Made by a program: the position numbers and the translations under genes. The notes below the pieces were generated by a model. That model searched no databases, was not told where the DNA came from, and saw nothing but the letters and a program-made list of their open reading frames with translations. A stretch of 64,000 nt of DNA from contig JAJZJM010000002.1 of assembly GCA_021810105.1 (NCBI GenBank), forward strand, positions 62,001 through 126,000, written 5' to 3'. This document shows positions 41,101 to 49,104 of the stretch, in pieces. The stretch's first letter is position 1; every line of letters begins with the position of its first letter. The stretch comes from Microcaldota archaeon. GTDB taxonomy: Archaea > Micrarchaeota > Micrarchaeia > Micrarchaeales > Micrarchaeaceae.

Positions 41101-42534
41101 CATCAGAGGGTCTATAAAATTCCCTGGCGACTGGATGTTGTGCGGGCTGTATACATAGTAAGATTCGTTGAGATATGACATTCCGTTGTTGAATATGCTT
41201 CCGGACGATATCGGAATGGAAAAGTTGTACAAGAAATATGGCATGTAGGGGAAGTTTTCGAAAGTAAGGGAATTTGACGGAGCAAAACCTGCAGTTTCTC
41301 CATTTGGCGTATTGTATGCTGTCCAATATTCAGGAGTATCAGAGTACTGGTAAACACATACGGGATTTTGTGTATTGCCTTGGTAATTTAATACTCCATT
41401 ATAGCCTGCAAGGTGCCATGCGCTCAATATACTTGGAATATAGCATTGACTCATTTCTATGGCATTCGCCCCGTGTTGGCTACCTAGTTGGAAATTGGAG
41501 TATGTTTGATTATTGAACGATATGTAATTTTGCTTTGGGGTTTGGGTTACTGGAACCGGGACTTGGTTGTAAGATTTTATGGAGTTTATGTCTGAGATTG
41601 CAGAATAGTCATAACTATACTGGCATGCCTGGTTGTTAAAATCCTGTGTCACCAGGAGAGAGTTGAACGCTTGTGAATTTTGCCAGTCGTAGCTTAAAGC
41701 GGATGGGTTGCCAAGTTTTGCAGTCCATGTCCATATTCCGCTCTGCTGGTCAGAAGGTATTGGAGAGAAAACATTTGTAAAGGTGTCATAGCCGTTAGAG
41801 GTATTCGCCGAGCTTAATCCGGAAACAGAGTTGTATGCCTCTCCGGCGTATGCGAGATTAGTAATTGAAAGCTGCCCGCCTTGCTGATTTGCTTGTACAT
41901 TTGCTGTTGCGGGAGTCGTAGGCCCCCATGAAATATAAAGGTTGCCGGTGTCAGAAGTGCTTATAGGTGCACTTGAAGCAAGGCATTCGTCTCCCCCTAT
42001 TACAGGAGATGATTGGCTTGAAACTACATACTCCCATGTATTTGCAGGGTTTGGCGTATTAGGGCACGTTATAAGCCATTGCGGATTGCCAGAATCGTAA
42101 GCAATTACATTCATTGTAACTGGGGTTGTCTGTACCCCGCCGAACTGCTGAGGGGTGAGCTGCCCGTTGCCTGCTGATGAATAGTACGATGAAGGAGTCG
42201 TTGCTGTCAATGTGTTTGAAAAATCGCACTGCCCAACAGAAGCCGTGTCTACCGTGCATGGGAGTATAGTTGTTGTTGTAGATGTGGTAGTGGTAGAGGT
42301 TGCGGAGCACGATGCATCTTGAGGTGCGCTACATTTTGCCAGGTAGGGGCAGGATTGAGGGCACGAATATCCTGGAATTATCCTAGCGCATGCATTGCAG
42401 GTATAATATGCTGTTGTTGTGCTTGAAGTTGAAGATGCCATGGCTATTGAATTTAACAAAGAAATGCAGAGTATGAGCATGATGCAAAGCATAAAGCGAT
42501 GGGCATAATGCTGAAGAGGGTTCATCTGCATCAC
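35143..42534 (-). CDS. Giant 2463-aa surface protein: signal peptide, beta-propeller-like region, two Ig-like repeats, DUF2341-like module, C-terminal TM
   Basis: N-terminal LCIMLILCISLLNSIAMA; Ig-like repeats LSPSAVIIGQNVIAQCTVSTGTCDIE and INPSVATLGQSVNVIASCIVSTDTCDIE; C-terminal VAVMALAGAIAIYLIIRLKPNTKA. Confidence 0.85.
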   Translation of the reverse strand: MMQMNPLQHYAHRFMLCIMLILCISLLNSIAMASSTSSTTTAYYTCNACARIIPGYSCPQSCPYLAKCSAPQDASCSATSTTTTSTTTTILPCTVDTASVGQCDFSNTLTATTPSSYYSSAGNGQLTPQQFGGVQTTPVTMNVIAYDSGNPQWLITCPNTPNPANTWEYVVSSQSSPVIGGDECLASSAPISTSDTGNLYISWGPTTPATANVQANQQGGQLSITNLAYAGEAYNSVSGLSSANTSNGYDTFTNVFSPIPSDQQSGIWTWTAKLGNPSALSYDWQNSQAFNSLLVTQDFNNQACQYSYDYSAISDINSIKSYNQVPVPVTQTPKQNYISFNNQTYSNFQLGSQHGANAIEMSQCYIPSILSAWHLAGYNGVLNYQGNTQNPVCVYQYSDTPEYWTAYNTPNGETAGFAPSNSLTFENFPYMPYFLYNFSIPISSGSIFNNGMSYLNESYYVYSPHNIQSPGNFIDPLMIGGGNMSGSTSGIFMSTNSVLTQLSYSAFFGSSTTPVVPGTDAYNGLEVQSKNFIIAANYITASNEFGLTNAKPIGTSYSISNITNTSYLAPSASNYMFAVSSTPSCPSTEQCTNKMYYLYGITLAPRGYFNPVLYSPSNAIAESESGSSAPNFQKAISAYWYNVSAIQSSTGYVTKMYNLTNLTSGFYPWLNYCNPSSECSQSICRYDGEECFTPPPEYTMPIAIASDSEGDTFIMTANVTPPQAFAQTSPGKGFDLLVISNNGIVAAANVVGGPYASQFGQDVAPASSLGNGYPASMAVSPDGKYLYVSERGMPRVLIYHLVYYGNTLNPSYSGAINLAYNNVSSGYNLSISDYLQGGGPFNSSLLKMVYSNPTSQIGDAGYNGNAQIVHVPLGVADSGGILYVLDEWLFNANSCTFCSGHTASDVILMLRAFTYNGTEIPIHPTTYQDMFNPNGASLSTGYTGAYSNPPYGWPLSANFSIWYQSGQGSAKYLSYCSFGCTYSAANAPQESQNFGGFPPDGPFIGAEWATPLEDGSTPNPDILPPNFSISSDFNNTIYLDEGAYSSPIPYTNNLCYTYSNYFGGTYSPPNCVGLFYNEIAALHFDPYNYTRIASTPIASGNCYIGIDKTWEAAVSSMQSWASTLSNTPCQIIDELSTSTVPFSGMPDAFTYAEGLGNPSIYTAAPIPIPSTLSYSKSSQSSESHAGMASYSFSSSGSSSQQQPLPTLQLSPSAVIIGQNVIAQCTVSTGTCDIEEPLNQPIPTSILPASCISSSSSGSYTDTCTFNSIDLGAGTFTFYSRSPGSLSYASANLIVASSFSPIISINPSVATLGQSVNVIASCIVSTDTCDIEMPLGTQIQNSAAQAVCSPSQAVNGNTETCTINSNSLGTGSYTIYAKDISGQYAGNFVSATLLIIPPVTTVSSFPSEPGISFLKSSISGSLLVPYSYSYALTQAWLPQVDNSLTNNAICIANPLDFGPAQASSGTAYGLSSAVSANSVLNETIQSGLLLAQFENTKQYFTANLSDAGLIFPPQLYVNIFDNRIFGEAYINQSVSPKGLTYPPYASTPSTSTNPGGTLVVNIANTPQAFGIEDLITVHDYTFPPGSSKISATLPPGVEYYIPITLGTPGSPSPWTTVNSPTVQQEIKIDLADYPQYVNATPFNVEWFYPNNGQIIPSWLESGASNTMTATYWLKISNTVNTIAIGFGPMNVNFFNTQDTGEAPRLYSTYSGAYQPSTYGEFDDGASVFTNYWNFAGTSMPSGWNSINDKYANPPLINNGIKFTYPSGYVYPNYGYSLLYTTSTYAYPNIFEINATSHNAVRSVVGLGASNTFNTGYTSTSQIQPTGFENSYLSLFGRYGSFHLLFQPIEADGSMGTGVTNSINNGANPYVQGIGWYSTGSEAVSAYAYDGSYNTYTSFADSTITIGPQYLMFGIDAAGNTNDGCSSCSLTVNWARTRVPPPNGQMPTYTLGIVQPQYSTSLTIQDAATGQVLSQASTPGPELQYTLCTGGNACPYPGNYLLTGCGITNTQNGGQTPVCINNIPLRVIPSKPISLVINASHSYNYSQENFIQTSSYGSFPGFSAENAIEQQPVAFNALCKFCSAAGYYYNPSNLFSGNNILTYSSANVLNFAQLFNQLKAQSYLYTIGLDLIYNPSVLGYNRFNYTYIDEFNNTINMPLDVDLANITSINLNTVSSLSPTNTNETTITVNGIAGYYPSAFSTQLSPLPANSPIYLYYDTNINFYTDGLSPSTNPAAYYAYAEQCAFGTGSDCTLANPVFSSNVPPLGQGAIGSQLANVVTFNTQYNSLGQCPPQPTSLLTPANTWECNIYGDFGLPQTGTSANGNIEYCVPDYVNGTGVLTSQLGLLGVATTNSAGDFGYTFTACGTGTARIQANYYGSPSPQPQVFYQPPLQQPQSSNTAEQLRPLLIPSIEFNYSVAPNSTYTSLNIGTYYLSFGDITSVAVMALAGAIAIYLIIRLKPNTKA

Positions 42535-42681
42535 AAAATTAAATTGGAAGTTTCTTCTTAAATACCTTTGCTAATCGATTGTTGACGGAAAGAAAGATCC
42601 TTGTGAATTTTATTCGGATTTGTTTTTTCTGCTTTTTAGTAAGTAATATTAATTTTTAATTTATGATATTATTGTGATTAA

Positions 42682-43347
42682 GTGGAGATTAACAAGACTC
42701 TGTTCTGGATAGGTCATGCGAGTTTCTACATAAAAGCGCAGGGAAAGACAATTTTCATAGATCCTTTCAACATAACGCCTGCAATAAAAGAGAAGGCCGA
42801 CTTGGTTCTCATAACACATGCGCACTCAGACCATTGCAGCAAAGACCAGATAGAAAGGGTGCTAAAGCCAGAGGGAGAGGTTATATGCCCGCAGGGCTGC
42901 CTTGATAATGATATTTTTAAGAACTTTACGCTGAGCAAACCAGGCTTCAAAACCGATTTTAATGGAATATCTATAGATGCTGTGCCGGCTTACAATGTAA
43001 AAAAAGAGAGAGCCCATTTCCACCCCAAGAAAAATAATTGGGTTGGTTACGTAATAGACATTGAAGGCTTCAAGATATACCATGCTGGAGATACAGATTT
43101 CATAGACGAGATGAGACCCTTGCGTGGCTTGGGGGCATCGTTGCTCCCTATGGGAGGAACCTATGTTATGGATGCTAACGAAGCAGCTTCGGCTGCGAAT
43201 GCAATAGGGGCGCAATATGCAGTGCCTATGCATTACAAGGCGCTGCTTGGCAGGGAGGGATCTGCAAACGCAGAAAAAATATTCAGGGAAAAAGTAAGGA
43301 ATGCACTCTTTATGAAAGAGGTGCAGGAGCCTTTTTACTCCTTTTGA
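42682..43347 (+). CDS. MBL-fold metal-dependent hydrolase (UPF0173-like)
   Basis: ADLVLITHAHSDHCSKDQI, YHAGDTDFIDEM, PMHYKALLG. Confidence 0.92.
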   Translation: MEINKTLFWIGHASFYIKAQGKTIFIDPFNITPAIKEKADLVLITHAHSDHCSKDQIERVLKPEGEVICPQGCLDNDIFKNFTLSKPGFKTDFNGISIDAVPAYNVKKERAHFHPKKNNWVGYVIDIEGFKIYHAGDTDFIDEMRPLRGLGASLLPMGGTYVMDANEAASAANAIGAQYAVPMHYKALLGREGSANAEKIFREKVRNALFMKEVQEPFYSF

Positions 43348-44144
43348 AGGCTTGAAAGCTTATTCGATACATTAAGGAGCGCTTCTGGAGATAGAGTAAA
43401 TACCCTAGAATCGCACTCATCGAAAGAGTCTGCGATCTTCCTGGCTTCCGCTTTGTCTAGACCAAGCATTGAGGAAGAATCCTGTATGGCGTTCCTAAGT
43501 TTCTTATTCTTGTGCTCCATTATCAAAGAGATAATATCGGAGCTTTTTTCGCTTATATCTGCCCCTTTTGGTTTGAGATATACAACTTTCGAGTCTACTT
43601 TGGGAGGAGGATAGAAGCTTGAAGATGGCACCCCCATTATTTCGGATATCCTGAACTGGAGGCTGCAGAAAACGCTTAGCCTTGAATACTCATTTGTGCC
43701 TGGCTGTGCCATCATCCTGTTTACGAATTCCTTCTGGAGGCAAAGCACAGCCGGCATGCCTTTCCTGGAAATCCAGAAAAGAAGCTTGCTTGAAAGCTGA
43801 TAGGGCACATTAGATGCAACTATGTCTGCATTTTTTGATTCTCTGTCAGCAACTTCAAAAAAATCTTCATTTATGAGCTTCAGGTTCTTGCTGTTGAGGT
43901 TTGCAGAAAGGAATTCGGAAAGTTTTTTATCTATCTCTATGGCGGTTACAAAATCTGCTTCTTCGCAAAGCCTCCTAGTTAGTATCCCAAGCCCTGGACC
44001 CAGCTCCAGCACGCGCTTGCCAGAAACGTGGACCGCTTCCGCTTTAGCAACACCGTCATCCAAAAGAAAATTCTGGCCAAGTCTCTTATTGAACCCTATA
44101 GATTTGATTATTCTTTTATAGTATTCTGGATCGATGGCTTTCAT
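43335..44144 (-). CDS. ksgA: rRNA adenine dimethyltransferase KsgA/Dim1
   Basis: LGQNFLLDDGVA, VLELGPGLGILTRRL, ADIVASNVPYQLSSKLLFW. Confidence 0.95.
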   Translation of the reverse strand: MKAIDPEYYKRIIKSIGFNKRLGQNFLLDDGVAKAEAVHVSGKRVLELGPGLGILTRRLCEEADFVTAIEIDKKLSEFLSANLNSKNLKLINEDFFEVADRESKNADIVASNVPYQLSSKLLFWISRKGMPAVLCLQKEFVNRMMAQPGTNEYSRLSVFCSLQFRISEIMGVPSSSFYPPPKVDSKVVYLKPKGADISEKSSDIISLIMEHKNKKLRNAIQDSSSMLGLDKAEARKIADSFDECDSRVFTLSPEALLNVSNKLSSLQKE

Positions 44145-44196
44145 AATTAAGATTCATCACAGAATCTATTTAAATCTGAGATGAGCATCACACAAT

Positions 44197-45669
44197 ATGC
44201 TGATGAAAGGGCAGAACGCTGTAGAATTTCTTTCAAACTACACCTTCGTAATATTGATAATAACCGTTGCGATAGTGTTTGTACTGATACTTGCAAACGC
44301 CCCTAAGTCTGTCTTCCCAAGCGAATGCAATATTTACGGAGGATTTTCGTGCGCAGGAACGATATATAGCATAAATACAACAGCAAATTCGGGATCTAGG
44401 TTATTTGTCGAAATAGCAGATAGCGAGCCAGGGATAGTCAATATAAGCAGTTTTAGCGCGACAATAGGGCAGTATAAAAGCAATGCGTGGTATTGCACCC
44501 CTAAGGTTGCGATGGAAGGGCAGAAGGTATACTGCACAGCCAATTTCGCTTATACTCCAGCTTTGGGAAATGTGTATAGCGGAACATTCAATGTATCTGC
44601 AAATTACTGTCCTGAAGGATATGGATTAAACTATTCCTGCGCTTCGAGCAGCAGCTATTCCTATATAGCAACAATTGAGACACAGGCTGAGAAGCAGCAA
44701 GTTTACATGGGACCGTATTACTACCTTCCGCTCACTGCAACGAATTTAGCATTGAGCGCACCAACTCAGGCAGGGTTCCAGATGCAGGTTAATCTAACTT
44801 CCTCTTCGTATTCTCAATATGAGAGAAGCGACCTTGGAAATCTCAGATTCTATTATGGCGCCATGGAATTGAACAGTTGGTGCGAGTCTGGATGCAATTC
44901 TAATTCTAGCAAAACTATATTCTGGATTAAGCTTCCGAATTCAATACCTGCAAACAGCGCCACATCGCTGCAGCTTTATTTCTTGCCTAATAACATCGAT
45001 TACAGCGGAAGATATGCTGGAGAGGCGCCTCAACTCAGCCCCATATATGCAGAATATGATAATGGAGAAAGCGTTTTCAATTCATATGCCAATTTTGCTG
45101 GAACAAATCTATCAAGCAGTTTTACACCTTATGTTGGCACCAATGGGAATATATCTGTAAATAATGGCCTTAAGTTAAAAGTACTCAATGATGGATGCAC
45201 TAGCACATGGGCAGGGATAATATACAATAACCCCATATATAGTGCGGACTCTGTAGTTGAAACTTACAGCTCAGGGGTGAGAACGTCCGGACCTGAAGAC
45301 GTGGGGATATATGTAAAGAACAGCGATATAGCTACAGGATACGCCGGCGTAGCAGACACTTGGGGATGGGGCGGCGGATCCATAGCTGGAGGATATTACA
45401 ATATTGGCAACCCATTCGATATAAGCTCTGGCGGAGGAGTAGCTAGCATTTACTGGCTTGCTAATGGAAATGAGGGGATAGGATGGAACTATGTTTTTGT
45501 TTCCTCTTCTAACACAGGAGAGATCTGGAACTCAAGCTTATATGCAAGCATACAAACTGGGCAGTGCTCTCCAAATGCAAATATGGTTTATTATTGGTTC
45601 CGCGTTAGAGACTATCCTCCTGATGGAATCATGCCATCGGTTAGCACTGGGTCTATAACTGCAGTCTGA
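44197..45669 (+). CDS. Pilin-like surface protein with DUF2341-like module
   Basis: N-terminus MLMKGQNAVEFLSNYTFVILIITVAIVFVLILANAP; LRFYYGAMELNSW...GEAPQLSPIYAEYDNGESVFNSYANFAGT. Confidence 0.8.
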   Translation: MLMKGQNAVEFLSNYTFVILIITVAIVFVLILANAPKSVFPSECNIYGGFSCAGTIYSINTTANSGSRLFVEIADSEPGIVNISSFSATIGQYKSNAWYCTPKVAMEGQKVYCTANFAYTPALGNVYSGTFNVSANYCPEGYGLNYSCASSSSYSYIATIETQAEKQQVYMGPYYYLPLTATNLALSAPTQAGFQMQVNLTSSSYSQYERSDLGNLRFYYGAMELNSWCESGCNSNSSKTIFWIKLPNSIPANSATSLQLYFLPNNIDYSGRYAGEAPQLSPIYAEYDNGESVFNSYANFAGTNLSSSFTPYVGTNGNISVNNGLKLKVLNDGCTSTWAGIIYNNPIYSADSVVETYSSGVRTSGPEDVGIYVKNSDIATGYAGVADTWGWGGGSIAGGYYNIGNPFDISSGGGVASIYWLANGNEGIGWNYVFVSSSNTGEIWNSSLYASIQTGQCSPNANMVYYWFRVRDYPPDGIMPSVSTGSITAV

Positions 45670-45706
45670 ATGAAAGCTCTATATAGTTTTACTTCGACTT
45701 TATTTT

Positions 45707-46048
45707 ATGGCAAGGAGCATAAGCAATCTGGAAGATGAAATGAGGAATCTCGAGGAGCGCGAGGCAAGAGACTCGCCTTCTGGCCAATCTTCTGCAGCAA
45801 ATAAAACAGAGATAGGAATTGTAGACCGTTTTTTTGACAAGGCGGGCGTTGCCGCAGTTGTCCTTTCCGGAGAGCTGGATGTCGGAGACATTATAGAGTT
45901 TGAAAAAGAGGGACAGGCTGTAAGGCAAAGAGTTGAGAGCATGCAGATAGAGAGGCAGGACGTATCCAAGGCATACGCGGGAGACTCGGTTGGCATAAAA
46001 ACATCTGTGCCAATAGAAAAAAATAGTAGGGTTTACAAGCTTCAGTGA
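45707..46048 (+). CDS. Small translation-elongation-factor-like (EF-Tu domain 2-like) protein
   Basis: GIVDRFFDKAGVAAVVLSGELDVGDIIEFE...QIERQDVSKAYAGDSVGIKT. Confidence 0.8.
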   Translation: MARSISNLEDEMRNLEEREARDSPSGQSSAANKTEIGIVDRFFDKAGVAAVVLSGELDVGDIIEFEKEGQAVRQRVESMQIERQDVSKAYAGDSVGIKTSVPIEKNSRVYKLQ

Positions 46049-46075
46049 CATTCGGAAGAGCATATTGCAAGATGC

Positions 46076-46147
46076 GCCCAAGTAGCTCAGTGGTAGAGCG
46101 TCTGCATGGTAAGCAGAAGGTCGGGGGTTCAATTCCCTCTTTGGGCT
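46076..46147 (+). tRNA. tRNA-Thr (GGT)
   Basis: GCCCAAG/TTTGGGC acceptor, anticodon arm TCTGC-ATGGTAA-GCAGA, T-arm GGGGG-TTCAATT-CCCTC. Confidence 0.93.
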
Positions 46148-46186
46148 ATCCCAATAATCAAAAAGGTATTTAGCTTTTCTATTTGA

Positions 46187-46720
46187 ATGAATTTAGAGAA
46201 TATGGCAAGAAAAGGCTTTTTGCACAGAAACCCTGCGGGATTCGCCAGAGTTATAGAGATAATTTTTGGAATAATATGGGGAATAGACGGAACCTTCAAG
46301 TTTCTTCCTGGCGTAGTCCAGGCATTTCCTGGTCTTATACTTCAGGCATCTGCAGGACAGCCTTCCTGGCTTTCAGGATGGTTCACGTTCTGGGCGCATG
46401 CCACTCTTGGCAACCCTGCGGTATTTGTTTATAGCGTCGGTCTCTTTGAGCTAGCGCTTGCGTTTTGCCTTATCTTTGGATTCATGAGAAGAATAGGCTA
46501 TGCTGGTGGATTCGTGCTAAGCCTGCTTATATGGTCTGTCCCTGAAGGCTTTGGAGGACCTTATGGCCCTGGCTCAACAGATATAGGAACCGGCATAATA
46601 TACGCCGTAGTATTCCTGCTTCTTATGGCTATAGCCCTGACAAACAAGGAGAATAGGACTTCGCTGGATTATATAATAGGAAAAAGGTTTAAAGGCTGGC
46701 GAAAAGTATTTGCCTTCTGA
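46187..46720 (+). CDS. DoxX-like membrane protein
   Basis: Four-TM protein, RVIEIIFGIIWGIDGTFKFLPG...LFELALAFCLIFGFMRRIGYAGG. Confidence 0.7.
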   Translation: MNLENMARKGFLHRNPAGFARVIEIIFGIIWGIDGTFKFLPGVVQAFPGLILQASAGQPSWLSGWFTFWAHATLGNPAVFVYSVGLFELALAFCLIFGFMRRIGYAGGFVLSLLIWSVPEGFGGPYGPGSTDIGTGIIYAVVFLLLMAIALTNKENRTSLDYIIGKRFKGWRKVFAF

Positions 46721-46763
46721 AAGCAAGGCTTAATATTTTTGTGTGGTATAGTCTTTGGTTTAC

Positions 46764-47849
46764 ATGGATATAGAGACAAAGCTGGACGCCTTCAGATGCT
46801 TTGCAGAAGAGATAGTGACAATTGAAGAGCTTAAGGGATTGCTAGAGACAAACAATCATCCATTGGCTTATGACGGTTTTGAACCTTCGGGACTTGCACC
46901 CATACATTTCGGGCTTCTGCGTGCGAAGAACCTGAAGCGTGTGCTATCTGCAGGAATAAGATTCAACCTCTATCTTGCAGATTATTTTGCATTCCTGAAC
47001 AACAAGCTCGGAGGAGACTTGGAGCATATCAGGACTGCGGGTGAGTATTTTGTGGAGATATGGAAGGCTTGCGGAGTCGACATGTCAAAAGTCAATGTCG
47101 TATGGGCGAGCGAGCTTATGGATACAATAAACTATTGGGACAGGTTTATGAAAGTAGGCAAAGCGACCACAATAGAACGTATAAAACGTGCCGTAACCAT
47201 AATGGGAAGAAAGGAGGGCGAAAACCTTTCTGCAGGTATGCTTTTTTACCCTGCGATGCAGGTAACAGACATATTTCAAATGGACATAGATATATGCCAG
47301 CTCGGCATGGACCAGAGGAGAGCCAACATACTTGCAAGGGAGATTGCAGATAAATATAAGTGGAAAAAGCCTGTTGCCATACACCATCCCCTAATGCTAG
47401 GGCTGCAAGGTACAGCTGCTGGCAAAGACACGAAAAAAGACTATGAAGCAATGGCTGAGTTCAAGATGTCAAAATCAAATCCAAAAAGCGCAGTGTACAT
47501 GCATAACACTTACAAAGAGATAAAGGAAAAGATTGGAAGCGCATATTGCCCAGAGCGAGTTGTTGAGGGCAACCCTATGTTCAACTTCATAAAACTTATA
47601 ATAATAGACTCTCCGGAAGACCATATAACCATAGAGCGCCCAGAAAAATTCGGAGGAAACATAGAGGCTGCAGGGTATGGAGAGCTTGAGCGGCTTTACA
47701 CTGCAGGCAATATCCATCCTCTTGACATAAAGAATTTTGTTGCTGATAAACTAGAGCAGCAGATACGCCCTGTAAGAGAGCATTTCGAGAAAGACAAGAG
47801 AGCAAGGGAACTTTACGAGGCAGTGCAGAAATATCAGATAACAAGATGA
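46764..47849 (+). CDS. tyrS: Tyrosyl-tRNA synthetase (archaeal type)
   Basis: YDGFEPSGLAPIHFGLLRAKNL (HIGH-like), QLGMDQRRANILAREI, KMSKSNP. Confidence 0.95.
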   Translation: MDIETKLDAFRCFAEEIVTIEELKGLLETNNHPLAYDGFEPSGLAPIHFGLLRAKNLKRVLSAGIRFNLYLADYFAFLNNKLGGDLEHIRTAGEYFVEIWKACGVDMSKVNVVWASELMDTINYWDRFMKVGKATTIERIKRAVTIMGRKEGENLSAGMLFYPAMQVTDIFQMDIDICQLGMDQRRANILAREIADKYKWKKPVAIHHPLMLGLQGTAAGKDTKKDYEAMAEFKMSKSNPKSAVYMHNTYKEIKEKIGSAYCPERVVEGNPMFNFIKLIIIDSPEDHITIERPEKFGGNIEAAGYGELERLYTAGNIHPLDIKNFVADKLEQQIRPVREHFEKDKRARELYEAVQKYQITR

Positions 47850-47852
47850 TTG

Positions 47853-49097
47853 TCAGAATCTGCCCAACTTGTACAGCTTTTTCAGGCAATCCGCGTATGC
47901 CTTGATCTGCTTTTCCTTGCTATATTCATTAGCAATATCTCTAGAAAGAGCTTTCAGCCTTTTTCTGAGATTATCGTCGGAAAAATATGAGACGATCTTG
48001 CGCCTAAGCTCATCTGCATCGTAAGGATCGAAGGTGTAAAGCCGCTTTCCAAATCTTTCTGTTATGTCCCTGTTTATTGCAAGCCTGGAAAGCAGGAGCC
48101 CGCAGCCAAAATATGCAGCCTCTATCATCGTGGCGTTGAAAGACTCCCATACCGAAGGCAGCACATAAAGGTCTGCTAGCGCATAGTAGTATCCAAGCTC
48201 CTCCTCTGATACTCTTCCAGGCATGATTATTCTTCCGTCGGATTTTGACATATTGAGATAGAGAGACATTGACTTGCCCTCTCCCGCTATCACTAGCCTG
48301 AACTCATTTCCTTTTATCCCTTGAAATGCGAGTATCAGAGTGCTTATGTTCTTTTGGGCTTCTGACAACCTGCCCAAATACAATATTGTTTTCGTAGCAT
48401 TGGGCAATTTCAATCTCTTTTTCAGATTTTTTAGCTTGGCTCTGCTTATTTTGAGATTTTCCATTAGGACGCTGCTGTGTATAATCGCAACATTTGGATT
48501 TAGCCTCTCGATTTTATCCTTCTGCTCTTTGTTGAGGGCTATAACTCCGTCAAAAAATCTGAAGAAACTCTCCTGCGAAGCGTTCAGCCCCTTATACATA
48601 CCGGTTCCGAATGTCAATGAGAGAGCATTATAATCGAAAGCGTTTTTGTATTCTCCTGAAGCGTTAGCATGTTCTATATAGATTATTTTCGCTTTTCCGA
48701 GGAGCCGCTTTATGCGTTTAAGCACAACATAATCCTGTATTGAGCTTGCTAATATTATATCTGGCTTTATCCTCTCAATCCATTTTTCAGCCCCTTCCAA
48801 GTATACTCCTGTCAGCGAGTATATCGAATAATATGCGATTCTGCCTGGAATGCTTTCTGCAATTCCGTTTAACCCCAATCTGTGCAGTATCTTTCTTGCA
48901 GAAGCCTGAACCTTTACTTTTCCTCCGGAAAGCGTGAATGCCCTTTTGCTTGGATTTATGTAAGGATTTCCATATCCAAGGTAGTAAGTCTCTATGCCGT
49001 GCTCTTCGAGACCATTAAACAGACTTCCTGCTACTCTTGCCCCGCCGCCTAAAGAAACGCCCGCTTTCGCGCTCGTGTCTATTATAAGTACTTTCAT
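47853..49097 (-). CDS. Glycosyltransferase family 4-like
   Basis: GT-B pattern: TILYLGRLSEAQKNISTLILAF...ADLYVLPSVWESFNATMIEAAYFGCGLL. Confidence 0.88.
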   Translation of the reverse strand: MKVLIIDTSAKAGVSLGGGARVAGSLFNGLEEHGIETYYLGYGNPYINPSKRAFTLSGGKVKVQASARKILHRLGLNGIAESIPGRIAYYSIYSLTGVYLEGAEKWIERIKPDIILASSIQDYVVLKRIKRLLGKAKIIYIEHANASGEYKNAFDYNALSLTFGTGMYKGLNASQESFFRFFDGVIALNKEQKDKIERLNPNVAIIHSSVLMENLKISRAKLKNLKKRLKLPNATKTILYLGRLSEAQKNISTLILAFQGIKGNEFRLVIAGEGKSMSLYLNMSKSDGRIIMPGRVSEEELGYYYALADLYVLPSVWESFNATMIEAAYFGCGLLLSRLAINRDITERFGKRLYTFDPYDADELRRKIVSYFSDDNLRKRLKALSRDIANEYSKEKQIKAYADCLKKLYKLGRF

Positions 49098-49104
49098 TAA
49101 TTCA

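Noticed and set aside
35546-41516. Many small ORFs on both strands across the giant surface gene
   Set aside because: Overlap a continuous 2463-codon ORF with signal peptide and domain repeats; no independent support.
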